Origin: Brienomyrus brachyistius
Taxonomy: Eukaryota > Chordata > Actinopteri > Osteoglossiformes > Mormyridae
Direction of reading: 5' to 3'
NCBI RefSeq assembly: GCF_023856365.1
Contig: NC_064542.1
Coordinates: 6,317,363 to 6,381,362, forward strand
Length of the DNA stretch: 64,000 nt
In this document: positions 23,064 through 35,356 of the stretch, piece by piece
How positions within the stretch are numbered: position 1 is the stretch's first letter
Layout of the letters: each line of letters opens with the position of its first letter
Translations under genes and position numbers: made by a program
The notes under the pieces: generated by a model
The model's input: the letters and a program-made list of their open reading frames with translations, nothing else
Database searches by the model: none
Told to the model about the DNA's origin: nothing

Positions 23064-26000
23064 CTCACATCATTTTAGGCAGCACATGTTGTGGCACCCT
23101 CCTCCATGGCCCCACCCCCCAGATCTTCGATGATCCCACTGAATCAAGTCTGATTCTGAGCCTTGGTAATTTGGGTTACCCATCAGCATAGAACTGGTCA
23201 TCAGTTGTCCTGGAAATGTATGGTCATGTGAAAGTCTCTGCCGTTACTGTTTTTCTCCGGCTCATGGTGATTTTTATTCATGTAATATATTAGTAAATAA
23301 TCATTTGTCTTAAAAGGTTCAGAGCTTAGAATTTTCCACACTGAATTTTCCATAGCCGTTGCCCGTCTTTAATTCAGCTGTTTTACATAATAGCTATGAT
23401 TTTAGATAGCACATTTAGTAATTTTTTTAAATTGCATTTTGTGTTTAAGCCAGCTGAATAAAGCCCAAGTTCATGGTATCCGTAACGAAGATTAAATTTT
23501 GCTAAGAAACTACCGATTTAGTTATTATGAGAACCTATTAAAGTTTTGATTAAATGATTACTTGAGCTCTGCAGCGCTAACCAACATAGTGAAATGTTGA
23601 ATCCAGAGATGACATGACAGGGTTGATATTGATGAAGATGGTTAAATATCAGTTAACATATTCCCTCGTGTTAATGTTGGATGGTACCTGCTAGGGATTA
23701 ACCCATTCCTTTTCAGCATTATCTGGTATGGATGATGATGTCTGTTGAGCAGGAAAAAACTGCACAGTCTCAGCCCCAGAATCTGATAACGCCACAAACT
23801 CTCATCGGTTATACAAAATCGCTATAAATAACACTGGACATTTCAGCTAAAAGGAATGTTATATGCTGTTACTCATCGTGCACATCCTCTGACCTGCCAA
23901 GTCTTAAATACGGCCTGACATTAAGGTCCTGCTCGGATGCATGATTCAGTGTGTCTCTTAGCTTTCCGCCAGTAACTTGAAACAGGAACATGAAAATGGA
24001 CTTGGCAATTTCTTCACAAATACCACATCAGGACTTTGGAAACCATAATTAAGGGTTACATTTTTCACCCTTGTTTATTTCAGAGTCTGGGGTAACAATT
24101 AAGGGCATTTGCCCTGCAATTACTGTGTTAAAAATAATAAAACTATTTACCTAAAATACCTGCATTTTGTGTGATGATCTGCAGCAGCACATTAAAATTA
24201 CAATGTTTGGACATCACTCTAGCTTTGTAAAGCTGCTGGAGCTTATGAGACTGAATGTGTATGGAAAGGGGACCCCAACACACATACCTGTTATCCCCTG
24301 CCGTCAGACCAGGATAGTGATCTGGATTTCAGCTTGTGGAATGCAGTAAGGTGCTGTAAACATGTGTGAGATCACAGCTGAAAGCTCTTTTAAAAAGCCC
24401 TGCCTGAAATTGACATGTGGGCAGTATTTGTTAAAAATAGCTCGTAAAACTGATTTTCTTCATGTGAGAATTGAGCACGAATGAGGTTCACCAATCACCC
24501 ATTGTAATTTAACGGGACAGACACTTTCAGCACCATGTGACCTGGATTGGGGTGTATTTATGTAGAGTCATCTGGGGTATAAGGGATGGTGGCCGTGCTG
24601 TGATGTTGAGGGTTTGGCCAGCGGAGGGAGCTCTGTATGACAGTGCGGCTGCAGTATTGAAGCTCATTCCCGTTAATGCCGGCTGCTTATATAGCAAGAG
24701 ACTAAAATGAGGCTTAGCTGTCACAGGTACCCAGATCCAGATGTGAAATCTGAACTGACAGATGCACCATTGTGACAGGAATGATGGATGCCATAAGATG
24801 GCTCTCTCTCAGACCTCTCTCCACGGCAGCTTGGATTCCTACCTGCTGACCTCTGAAACTGTGCTTCCTGTTGTAATGTATGGGTTTGATGTGCCTCCTT
24901 CCGGCGGCCTGGCTTGGGAAGCAGGTGCCTTTGCAGGGAGGCTGACACCTGCTGGTGAGCTGTGAACTGCACTTGAAATTGATAATACAGACTTGGACAG
25001 GGGAGCAAGTCACCTCAGCCTGTCACTAGGAGTGACGGCTGTGGTGTCCTCCCAGTTCCCTGTGCTGGGTGGGAATGTGTTCTCCTTCCTGGTCTTTTGG
25101 TGTCTGGGCTGGATTCAGACTGGATCAAGGTGAATATGGAAAACTGGAGTTTTTTCCAACGTGGGCGATGTGCGTGGTGATGAGAGCAGACAGCGCATGG
25201 TGGACTTCTGCAGAAGGGCAGCCTTAGGCCTGGGGCTTGGTGCTGGCGTGCCGGCCGGCGGATTGCTGCTCACGAGAGCAGCGCTCGCACGAGTGGGTGT
25301 GCGAGAAGCAAGTCGCCGTGACTGCATGTGATATATCAGGACTGATGGGAGGTAATTAAATGCAGGCCTGCTGCGGAGGCGGAGTAGGGGGGCGGTGAGA
25401 GTTTAGGAACGGGAATGTGCGGCGAGGTCCTGCCGGGGCCCCGGCGGCAGCTGTCCACGCGCAGACGCCTTCAGCCACGTCCAGTTATGACCGGCATCCG
25501 GCAGGCACCCAGGATCACAGCGGCATGCCAGTGATGCCAGGCCTTCCCTGCTTCCCGTCCGGCGGCTGCTGTGCTGAGAATGTTTGCTTTAGCGATCAGT
25601 GCCTGGAATGATAACGTGGAAACACAAGCACATGCCATGCGGCTCTGCCACGTCCCCCGTTCCTGCCGGTCTCTGCTCTTTTCCCGACTTTTCCAAAAGC
25701 CTGGATTCACTCCACAAATGTCACATGCAAACAGGAGTGTGTGTATATTCCTGTGCTATCGGCGCGGGAGGAATCCTGGGGCTTCGGCACTTCCCGCTGA
25801 CTTTGCCATTGCCGGACTGGGCCGAGAAGGTGCCAGGCTCAGGACAGAGCAAGCAAGTCCAGCATTTCACTGGACGGCAACAAAATGCTTCCCAGGTATT
25901 CCTGAAATTTCGCAGCTGTGTGATTTACGGCCGTCTCAATGCTCCTGCGAACTCCTGGCCGTAAATCTGCTGTTGGTGCTGAGCGGTGTCCCGAATACAG

Positions 26001-27833
26001 GCACAGACGTGACCTTCACGCACCGGTGGGGACTACAGTGTGTGGGAAACACCCCCTCACCTGTAACTGCCACATTAAAGCCCCCTGGAATGGCTGGCGC
26101 CCACTCTTGCGTACATGGCACTGAGAGCACATGCTAGTGACTTTAGTGAATGATGGTTTATCCCATGCTACACGAGAACAGAAAGCACCAGCTGTAATGA
26201 TAGCAGCTGGTGGCAGCTTTGAGTCTAGTGGGGACCCACCTGGATTCACATGCCTCCGGGGTCTGGACATGCAGTCCAGCAAATGTTTAAATTCTAGCCA
26301 TAATTAATTTCAACTTAACACACCGATTATCAAGATTTACCACCCTGGGACACATAAAAAAACACATATTGTCACAAAAACAATTAAACAAACAGCTGAA
26401 TTCCTTTAGAGAGAGAGTCAGTTTGAGGAATTTATCTGACCAGTGTATACAATGGTCCGCCAGTGTCAGTTGGCAACTGGAACCCAAGTTGTTCAGCATG
26501 ATTTAACTTGCATTTTCTAATTAGTTACTTGAAAAAAAACACAAGCTTAAGGCCTAGGTGATGTGCTTTTCCAATTACTCGTGAGTGCAGGCGTAATTGT
26601 GTGACTGCAGCTGGAGAGTAATTTCAGTCTAATTACAGATTAAGAAAACATGATTTGTGTCAATGATATAATGGTAAAATACTGAAATTATGGCTAAACA
26701 AACAGTTTATGGTCTATAATGCACTGAATTCAAACTTTCAGATAAAAACATGCAGCAGCTGTTTGAAATAACAGCTGCAACAGGGATTGTGTTGTAACTC
26801 ATTTGGCTGATGCCAAAGTAAAAAATAAATGAAAAAAATCTAAATCTCAAAAATTAAATTTTGCCCACTTTTGAGAGACCAAATTTAATGTAATTTGAAA
26901 TGCCATGTGGATAAAAGTCAGTTTCAGTTACTTGCGATTTTCCATGACAACATTTTGTCATCCTTGTTTACGCAGAGATATTGCTATGGCTCAGACATCA
27001 TTGTCCTGAGGGCCAGAAAATCATTACATGATATCCATTTACTCAATCCTGGTTAAACACTGTCTGTGAAAAGCAGCTCGCGATTAAATCCTGTCATAAT
27101 TAGTCAGGTAACTGGAGATGCCATACGGACAGAGAGGGAAACTTGTCTCAGGGGCACATGAATAATTACTGCTGCTCCATGGGTCTGACTTTGGAGGAGG
27201 TATGGCTTGACTGGACAAACACTGAATGGTGTTACGAAGGAAAGCGGTTTGTGCTGTAGTTGACTGGATGATTAAAAGCTGGAGGATTGCTGATGAGTTA
27301 CATTTGATGATAACCGGTGATAAAGTGTTCGCTCCTTGGAAGAGGACTGTACATTACACGGATCCTAATGGGGGTCGGGTGGTTTTATCGTGTATCGTCT
27401 TTATTGCTTATTTTTGTTACTCTTCCGTAGAATGTTTTAAGATTTAGTCTGTTTCAAGGAGAACACGAGGGTCATGCGTGTGTCCTGAGGGGGAAGGCAC
27501 CATGGGAAACAGACCCTTTTGGGATCGAGAGACAGTGAGAACATCAACCACACCAAGTACAGAGACCCAGCCGCTCCGGAAGATGTCGCACGCTGGCTCA
27601 GGGACACGGTGGAACACCGACTGGTGTTGAGGCAGGTCGACAACATGCTGCAGGATTCTCATGTGGGTCCAGCTGTAAGGGAAATCGTAGAATCTGCAAG
27701 ATCTGTTTCAGGTGTCATTCAAAATAACGTGTTTGAAAACTATATAGCAGGTGGGAAGATACAACCCTCATTTTACGGCACTTTTTTATTTTGCCATATC
27801 ATTATCTGCTTTCTTGTACAATGATGTCTCCGC
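23064..27833. other. Non-coding stretch, nothing firmly recognised
   Basis: AT-rich and apparently single-copy at 23.1-24.5 kb; GC-rich at 25.0-26.1 kb, where overlapping open frames on both strands (one of 188 codons at 25571-26137) look compositional; AT-rich again to 27.2 kb. A possible coding-like block at 27.52-27.72 kb is discussed under findings. Confidence 0.5.
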
Positions 27834-27902
27834 TGGGCTCCTGAGCAAGGCCCTTAATTTCCAATTACTCCCCAGGGACTGGCTGACTTTGCTTTCACAA
27901 AA
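27834..27902 (+). mobile_element. SINE fragment
   Basis: GGCTCCTGAGCAAGGCCCTT followed by AATTTCCAATTACTCCCCAGG and GACTGGCTGACTTTGCTTTC matches the middle of the common fish tRNA-SINE body (the CTGAGCAAGGCCCTTAA block), related to the element at 14298-14535. The tRNA head and tail are absent or unrecognisable, so this is an old truncated copy. Confidence 0.65.
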
Positions 27903-30900
27903 AATGCACTGTGTAGTAAAATGAATAAAAATTTTAAGATGTATATAAATCAAGGCTTTTTGTCGGACCTAGATTTTCAAAATGTGCAGAAGGCTGCAAC
28001 GGTTAATTGAGAGGGCGTTAGGTGATCCTGCAGATAAAAGGTAAGTGTCCGTCAGAGGGTGTGTCGGCAGATCAAAGCACGCAGCTATCCTGTGTTATTG
28101 TGCGGAGGGGTCTTGAAAGGCTGCGGTTAACCACAACAGCTGCGATGCATCTTTAGCCACACAGACGGCTTGTGTGTCTGACTGACTGTCCCTCCGTCTC
28201 TCTCATGCACATGCCTTGTTTGCCCTTTTAGACCTGCATGTGCATACCTGTGTTTGGGCCAACCCCCCCTCCTGCCCCCCCCATACACCTGAGCATCATG
28301 GCAGTAAATCGACTTAAAAACTGTTATCAGACTTTCCTACATCCCCGTAATTGTGCCGTTTGTGAATCAGATAAGAATTCTTTCCGTGAGAAAAAACGTA
28401 GAGTACTGCCCAGAAGCTAAAAATGGATCGACATTCAACAGCCGACTGAAAATATTTGCTTTCTGCTCCATCTTCAGACATCCGATTCCGGCAATCGCTG
28501 TCCTGTTTGTGCGGCGATGTCGTTCATACCATCAATGTGAGGCGATTTATCCCTGCGTGGGTAGGAAAGTTTGGCCAATAAGAACCTGATGTTACTCCTT
28601 CCTGGCAAATATCCCCGGACCACATGGAAGATGGCCCATCACACGAGACCGGCCCGGAGTGTGTCTGCGCCACTCGATATGTTCATTAAAAAGGCAGCTG
28701 TCACCCGTTTTGAGGCCCCCCCCTCCTCCAAAAAAAGAGCAAAATAACGATAACAAAAAGATCCCCATACGAGAGCAGACGGCACACCAGGCCGCATTCA
28801 GGCTATCCTTATGTCTGTACCTTTGCTGGCTCTCATTCTGCAACTCAAAGGTTCTCTCTGTAGAGGCCTCTGCTTTCCAGAAAGGGAAAGCAAAACAAAA
28901 CCTCTGAGGTTAAAAAAGACAGACAGAAGGAGACACGAACAGAAAAGGGCGACTGACAGCTCTCAATGTGTTTGTATCCTTAAACCAGAACATTAGCACA
29001 AACCGTAATAGCTGGCACAGGCAGCAGAGATCTAATCCAGGAAATCGAGCTCACGAGCAGTGATGCAACTCAAAGCATTTATGCTGAAGCAGTTGCTTGT
29101 TGCAGTCCCAGGCTTCTATTTTTACTATATTTATCTACTCCAAAAATCAGCCTGCATCCTGCTGGAACCCTTTAAATAGCTCATTAGTTAAAGCAGGAAG
29201 ACAGCGACATCTGATTTCTGTAAAACATTCCTGTTCATGTTTTCTTGGCGAAAGGAATGGCCACAGCCTTAACTGTTATTTGGAATTTAAAATTTGCCAG
29301 ACGACGCGTGTAATTATCAATCAGTCATGCACAGAAATAGCGGGAAAAAAAGCTGAGCTGAAGCTATCATGACAATCACGTGTCACAAATAAATCGACAT
29401 GTCTGATCTTTCGGCTGTGTATCGTGATCCAATACTTGCTCCGAAAGGTGGAAGCTTTTTGCTACATTGATTCCAATACACACGTGCTAGTGTGGGGGTC
29501 TTGTTTACGGCAGAGTGACTGTTCAGTTTTCAAAAAGCTTTATCTCCGGGAATCAGCCATCCAGTGGCATTCAGCACCATCTAGGCAGAGGAACACAAAA
29601 TCTGGAGGATTCATCATCGAAGGGCCATTTGCTGTGATTTACTCAGGTGTTGACTTTGGCTCAGTTACTGGATGTCTTTCTCCATTGTTGTGAAAATCAG
29701 AGGCTTAGTTTGGTCATGCTACCTCGATCCACCAGACACTTTCCAAGCACTCAGATTAAATGTCTCAGAGATGGTGCGTGTGTGCATATGTTTGCGTTGC
29801 CCATTTGCACAAAACCACACGCTGTGTGACTAATGCATTGACAGGAATCCCGCCCCGACTCATGTCTCCACAGTACCTGCCTCCTCACACACCTGTGCAC
29901 CTCCCAGACTGGCTGGTGTCTCCTGCCTCCCCCGACAGCTTGCCCTCACATGCTCGCACGCTCCGGAGTTGAAGCCAAAGTCTGCAGGTCAAAAGTGGCT
30001 CCAGAAAAAGGCGGTCGGTCACCATTGCCACTCATTTCCCGCTAGCCGATTTCACTTTGCCTCGGACGGTGGTGAAGCTGGCCTAGGGTGCCATGTGGGC
30101 TTTCAACGGCACTGCTCAGAAAAATGGTCAGTGTGACAACATATTAATGGAGTACTGACATCACGTCCCGAGCCCACAAACCGAAGCCATTTCTTGGTGA
30201 GTCAGGACGTTCAGTCCCGGCGGCATTAGGAGTCACACAGGTTCGGTTGAGGGGATATCTTTGGGGAACACAATGTGAAACACAAAGCCGGCGTGTAGAG
30301 CCTGTGCGTGTCTGTCTGCGGCACGCCTGACTTCAGTGTACCCCTGTGTGTAATAAACCCCACCACTAATGTGCAAGGGGGTGGGGGGCAGGCAACTTGC
30401 AATTAAACAGATGCATTAGGGCTTTGCAGAGGAATTGAGTTTGACAGGTGTTGCATGAGGCCTGAAAATCCTGCCGTGAGACTGGAGCACAGCTGTACCC
30501 TTGTGAAGAATGCATCTCCCTCCCATTTCATGAAAAACTTTCCCGTTATTGTTTATAGTGTCTAGAAGGCGAAACCAAAAAGCTATATTGCAGCACTTTA
30601 ATTTCCTTCTTTGTAATGTTCTTATCCCATTAGTGTAGTGATCAGACCTCTGCATTATCCCTACACTGCAACCCCATGATCTAAGCTCATTTATGATCTA
30701 AGCAAACTTCCATTATCCCAAAAAAAAAAAAATCAAGCTGTGACAATATAAAGTCATAATATAAACTTCTTTGTTTTAGCTGTGATTTGTTGCCAGAATG
30801 TTTTGCTTTGGTGTGATAATCATTTCAATGCTCTTGTATCCTTTATGAGAATGATTTTAATATCAAATGGAATGGTGTTTAATCGTGTCTGAGAGAATGT

Positions 30901-31041
30901 CCTTCTTTTGTATATATGGACGTTGTATACGAACTGAAATAGACTTAGTTTCATATTTACATCTATGCAAATCTAGCCATGAATCAGAATTCAGTATATT
31001 CACGATGCATTTAAAGTGCATCCGAATTAGTGCGGATCTTT
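27903..31041. other. Non-coding stretch, nothing recognised
   Basis: Intergenic DNA with short C- and A-rich runs (28265-28282, 28719-28735, 30721-30732). No exon, RNA gene or mobile element was recognised. Confidence 0.5.
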
Positions 31042-31055
31042 TCGCCCCCTGGTGG
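31042..31055 (-). promoter_or_regulatory. CTCF-like motif
   Basis: On the - strand CCACCAGGGGGCGA matches the CTCF core consensus except at the final base. It lies about 500 bp left of the CpG-rich patch. This is a motif match only. Confidence 0.4.
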
Positions 31056-31539
31056 TTATTTTTAAAGTGGCCTTGAAGTCCTACCTCAGGTAACATAATT
31101 AATACCTGAAGCTGCCTGAATGGGGACTTTTCATTCCAGAGTGAAAATCGCTCCTTGGCGCTATCAGGATCAGCTATCAGAATGCAACGAAAAAAACACG
31201 AGTTTCTGACGCCGTTATCAAAGAAACGGACTCTGGCACCTTTGAACTTAAGCTTGCTGACCAAGCACGACTGTTTTTTGATTAAGGCCTGCCTCACCAT
31301 AAGATGCTCTGCTCCACACACGGAATTATGTGCCCAGATTAATGGACGAAGCAAAATGAAGGGAACTGTGAATATCACATTATACACATGTGAATACTTT
31401 ACAGTTTATAGATGTAATCACGATTAGCTTTGAACATATGGCAGCATGTCGCCATTTTTCCTGTGGGGACCGTTTTTCCATTTCCCAGTTCTGGAGTTCC
31501 TGATACATTTGGGAAAATGGCTGTCTGTCAAACGGATCG

Positions 31540-32170
31540 CGACGCAGACACAATAATCGCACCGCAGTCACGGCGGCAGGGCTGGACGGAACCCGAGGGT
31601 GCTTGCGGCAGCCGCTGAGTGACGTCAGTCCCGCGCCTTTCCCGGGCGATTCACCGCAGCTACTTCACAGCTCAGAAAAGGCCGTGCACTTCGTCATTAC
31701 TAGTAACCTTAACCCACTTCCAGTATTTCAACAGTGGAAACCAAACTAAACAGAAAAAACAGTTCCAATGGAGGTCATTTAGTAAAATGACAAGGCGCTT
31801 AGTTTTCCGTTTCCACTGTTGACCATCTCTGCCTTGATTCTTTGTGTCTGTGGAGCTTTTATATGATCTCCCCCACCCGTCTACACTGTCCGTAGGAAGC
31901 ACACCTGGCACCCGTAAATACAACTCCTCTCCCGGTAACGCGTGTCCACGGTTTCCGCCTTTAGGCTGTGTTCCTCCTCGTCATCCGAGAGCAACAAAGA
32001 TCATGCTTACACCCCGGAGATCTCGTGAGCCGCCAGCACGCGCAGATATCGCGTGTCCGATCGGTCACGGTCAGCTGGCGCCTCTGCACTGTTACTGACC
32101 TCACGAGGAGCGGTCACGTGGTCTTAACGGGAGGTGCGGGGCGGGAAATCAGACGGACAGACAGGACGAC
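31540..32170. promoter_or_regulatory. CpG-rich patch with CRE, E-box and GC box; orphan promoter or enhancer candidate
   Basis: Two CpG-dense segments (31540-31660 and 31920-32150) stand out from AT-rich surroundings. They contain a perfect palindromic cAMP-response element TGACGTCA at 31620-31627, an E-box in GTCACGTGG at 32114-32122 and a GC box GGGGCGGG at 32138-32145. No recognised gene starts here on either strand. A 79-codon open stretch follows at 32220-32459, but it begins without an ATG and has no known domain. Promoter-like character is inferred from composition and motifs only. Confidence 0.4.
31728..31822. repeat. 95-bp hairpin with about 23-nt arms
   Basis: TCAACAGTGGAAACCAAACTAA at 31728-31749 is mirrored by CTTAGTTTTCCGTTTCCACTG plus TTGA at 31798-31822, giving arms that pair with about two mismatches or bulges. 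The loop holds a second small palindrome, GTCATTTAGTAAAATGAC. It could be a tiny palindromic mobile element or a transcribed hairpin. There are no flanking target duplications that I can see. Confidence 0.65.
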
Positions 32171-34838
32171 AGATAGGTAGGTAAGTAGGCAGGCACATGA
32201 TTTCTGTTTTGTTGAAAGGTTGAAGGTGGATGAGGAATGTGGGATAATTTTAGTAAAACTATGCAAACCAGATAAAAATGTAAATGAAGACGAGCCCATG
32301 ACCAGCAGAGGGTCAGTTCAATGCCTGTACCAAGAAGCCTATGGAGTAGCGCAGATCAAAATATCCAAAGCGTGTGAAGCAGCAGTGTGCTCAGTTTTTG
32401 TAATTACCAATGTGACTGACTGCAGGGCAGACAGAGTGAATATAACGATGATGCCGTGAAGAATATCTGAGTGGATCAAAGGTCTGCCTGGATCCGCTTA
32501 GGGTCCAGCGGAGGTGCCTTTCCTGTCTGATCATGTGAAAATAAAATGGCAGTGTGGCGCACTGTGGGCGTTACGCCGATGCTACTCAGCAGCACCTGGC
32601 CGCGTGTCTTTTCCTGTAACTCCTTAACCTCACGTGCCATTGTGATGTTAGCCATTCATGACAAACAGTGCGAGGACAGACAAACTGCAGTCAGCTCCTG
32701 TCTGGCCACCCGTACACTGCATAGATATGCAAAATTACATGCTAACTTTTCATTGGCTAGTTAAGATGGTTGATTATCTGTGCTTGAACTTATATATAAA
32801 AGAAATAATAAAGGAATAATGTGCATAATGTGATTGTTATGTTAATTATTATCGTAAAGTATAGTGATGACAATAATCAGCTTGACGGGCAGTGCTGATT
32901 ATGTGAGGGCAAGTTGGCTTGCTCATCAGAACCATTTGCACAACTGAATATCCATAGTGATGCTTTGGGAAATGAGTTTAAAATGTTTGAGATTCTTCTT
33001 GCTGATAGCTATATAAAGCCACAGAGTCCATCATGACAGGGCAAATAAACATCTTCTAAAAGATTGCAGATGTTCATTTGCTATAAATAACTTGATCTAG
33101 ATTATTTCCAGGCATCGAAATTCCAGTAGTGACCAAAACTGAAACACTAAATATTTTAGTTATTCACAAGAATGTAAACTAGCATGCCGGAAGTGGAGCA
33201 TAAGGGCATTGAGGATGGGATCCAGCCCGCCCGCCCGCTCACTGTCGATCTGTAGCCTACTGGCTCCTGAGGATCTGGTGTCGGGTGCCTTGTACCTCCC
33301 GACAAAACCAAGATTTACAGTGTGGGGAGAGGATGGACGGACCCAGGCGTTTTAAAAAAATATATGTTTATATGCTATATTTATATGTATTTATATGCTG
33401 GATGTGTACTTTGTATGGATTGTGTAGTTTAATATACTGAAGCTAGTCAGGAGTTATATCACAAGTGGTGGGTGGATTATGATGTATAAGTCGTTACCGG
33501 TAAGGAAATGATTTAGTGCAGATGGGCCTGCAAGTTTTACTCCATCTTGCTTTTTAAAATCACACCGGATAATACATTTTCTTTTAATTTAATATGGTAT
33601 TCAGAATTTGTATAGATGAGATAAATGAATTGAATTATTCCTCACAAACTCACAAATTATTGCTCACTATTGTGAATTAAGTAAAAGCTGAAATATGTCG
33701 ATTGCCTCTTATAAAAATTTTATTGAAGAGGCTTTTTTCAGCCATTGAAGATTTCGGAAAAGTCTCTCTCTACTTTGCATATTTTTCCCATTCTTCTTGG
33801 GCCATTTATTTTTTAATTTTTGTTCATCTATTTTGGGTTCTTTAGCATAGCTAATGCAAACATTCTTGAAATGACAAGGACAGTCCCTCTCTTGGTAACG
33901 AAGCCGGTCACATGCAAGCATGGGTCTTGTACTTGAGACTATTGTCTTTTGCTTTGTCCATTTTAGCCCCAGCTAGGCCCTGCAATTCTACACTTGGTGT
34001 GTGACAGTAGGGTCAAGACATACTGTGGGCCTGTAGCGGTTGGCCCTTGTCCCCAGGCGGGAATAGTTAAAGCATCTCTGTCACAGTCGTTCTCTGTGGG
34101 CGAAATATGGCATTGATTGGTAGCTGAATCCAGTGGAGGGGCCACGAAAGAAATGCAGCATGTGTGTGCAAAGAGTCCCCCACTGCCCCCGCAGCACCAT
34201 TCCAAATATTGAACTGGCTCCCACTGTGTCCAGAGGAATGCGCAGCCTGTCTGCTGATGCCCCCCCCCTTCCTGGCAGCCAGCTCCCTTTCATAACCACC
34301 TCCTCCTTCCAGATGCTGTGATTGTGATGATGCCGAGCCTGGCCTCTAGCCATGTGCCAGGATCATTGAGGGACGATCTCTGAGAGAGGTGACCAAGGGA
34401 AAAACCTGACACTTCCTGTAAGCACCCTTGTTATGGCTTTGTAGCTATATCCGTGCTTTAGCATGAAGCAGACGTGGGTGACATCCCCACTCGCATGCCG
34501 TGGTGTCTTGCTGGTGTTTGATCTGTGATTAAGCCTGCCTCGAATTAGAATCGCAGATCAGACATGGCAGTGACAGGCCTTGAGTATTCTGCATCAAGAC
34601 TGTAACGATGCACTTGGAATTACCAGAAGGCCTTGGATCTGAACTGAACTATACTCCATCCCAGGTAGTTGGCACTGATTTGCATAGTAATCCCTTGGTG
34701 TGTGTGCTGAATCACCCTGAAACTGGGGAGAGTTGCTGGTGCATCTTGCTGCTGGGGATGGGCCAGTCTTTCACATGTTGGGACATGTGAAAGCCCTCTG
34801 TGCTGCAGGACCCAGTTCCCATGAATTAAAGACCACTT
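32171..34838. other. Non-coding stretch, nothing recognised
   Basis: AT-rich DNA from 32.8 to 33.9 kb, then mixed. It has a GCCC-rich run near 33227-33240 and C-rich tracts near 34260. No gene recognised. Confidence 0.5.
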
Positions 34839-34965
34839 ATGAAACATGGCAGTACAGACCACACCATGAAGCAGGGAGGTACGGACCACCCTATGAAATA
34901 TGGAGGTATGGACAGCCCCATGAAGCATGGAGGTATGGACCACACCATGAAACATGGAGGTAAAA
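34839..34965. repeat. 27-bp minisatellite (about 5 copies)
   Basis: Units near ATGAAGCATGGAGGTATGGA plus CCACACC repeat every 27 bp. With a codon-multiple period the + strand reads MKHGGMDHT-type nonapeptides and the - strand a matching series. Both frames are repeat artefacts. Confidence 0.9.
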
Positions 34966-35126
34966 GTCACCCCAAGACTAGCCAACTGGCCAGGCATCCT
35001 ATGTCAGCACTTACCATTAGGATCTAAGGATACACACTTCTGAAAACAAACCAGTACCATCTAAATTATGCATGGAAACTCACATATCTGTTTTATTTAG
35101 CTGTATTTGGACAGTCATCTCATCCA

Positions 35127-35356
35127 AGGTATACCCTACCTCATGCCCTGTGATGGGCTGGCATGCCATCTAGGGTGTCCCTAGCCTTGTGTCCTGAGAT
35201 GGACTGGTATCCCCTCCAGGGTATCCCTAGCCTTGTGTCCTGAGATGGGCTGGTATCCCATCCAGGGTGTCCTTAGCCTTGGGTACTGAGATGGACAGGC
35301 ATGCCATCAAAGGTGTCCCCAGCCTCCTGCCTTAAGCTGCCTGGGATTAGCCTGTG
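35127..35356. repeat. 46-bp tandem repeat derived from a SINE-tail-like sequence (5 units)
   Basis: Unit starts at 35127, 35173, 35219, 35265 and 35311 give an exact 46-bp period. Each unit reads approximately GGGTGTCCCTAGCCTTGTGT, CCTGAGATGGACTGGTATCC, CATCCA. The phrase 'ATGGACTGGTATCCCATCCAGGGTGT' type is characteristic of the 3' part of common fish SINE/LINE tails, so the array seems to have arisen by amplification of a retroposon tail. The first and last units are the most diverged. Confidence 0.85.

Noticed and set aside
25571..26137. 188-codon + frame in GC-rich DNA
   Set aside because: It has no ATG at its start, overlaps open frames on the other strand and shows no recognisable motif; it is compositional.
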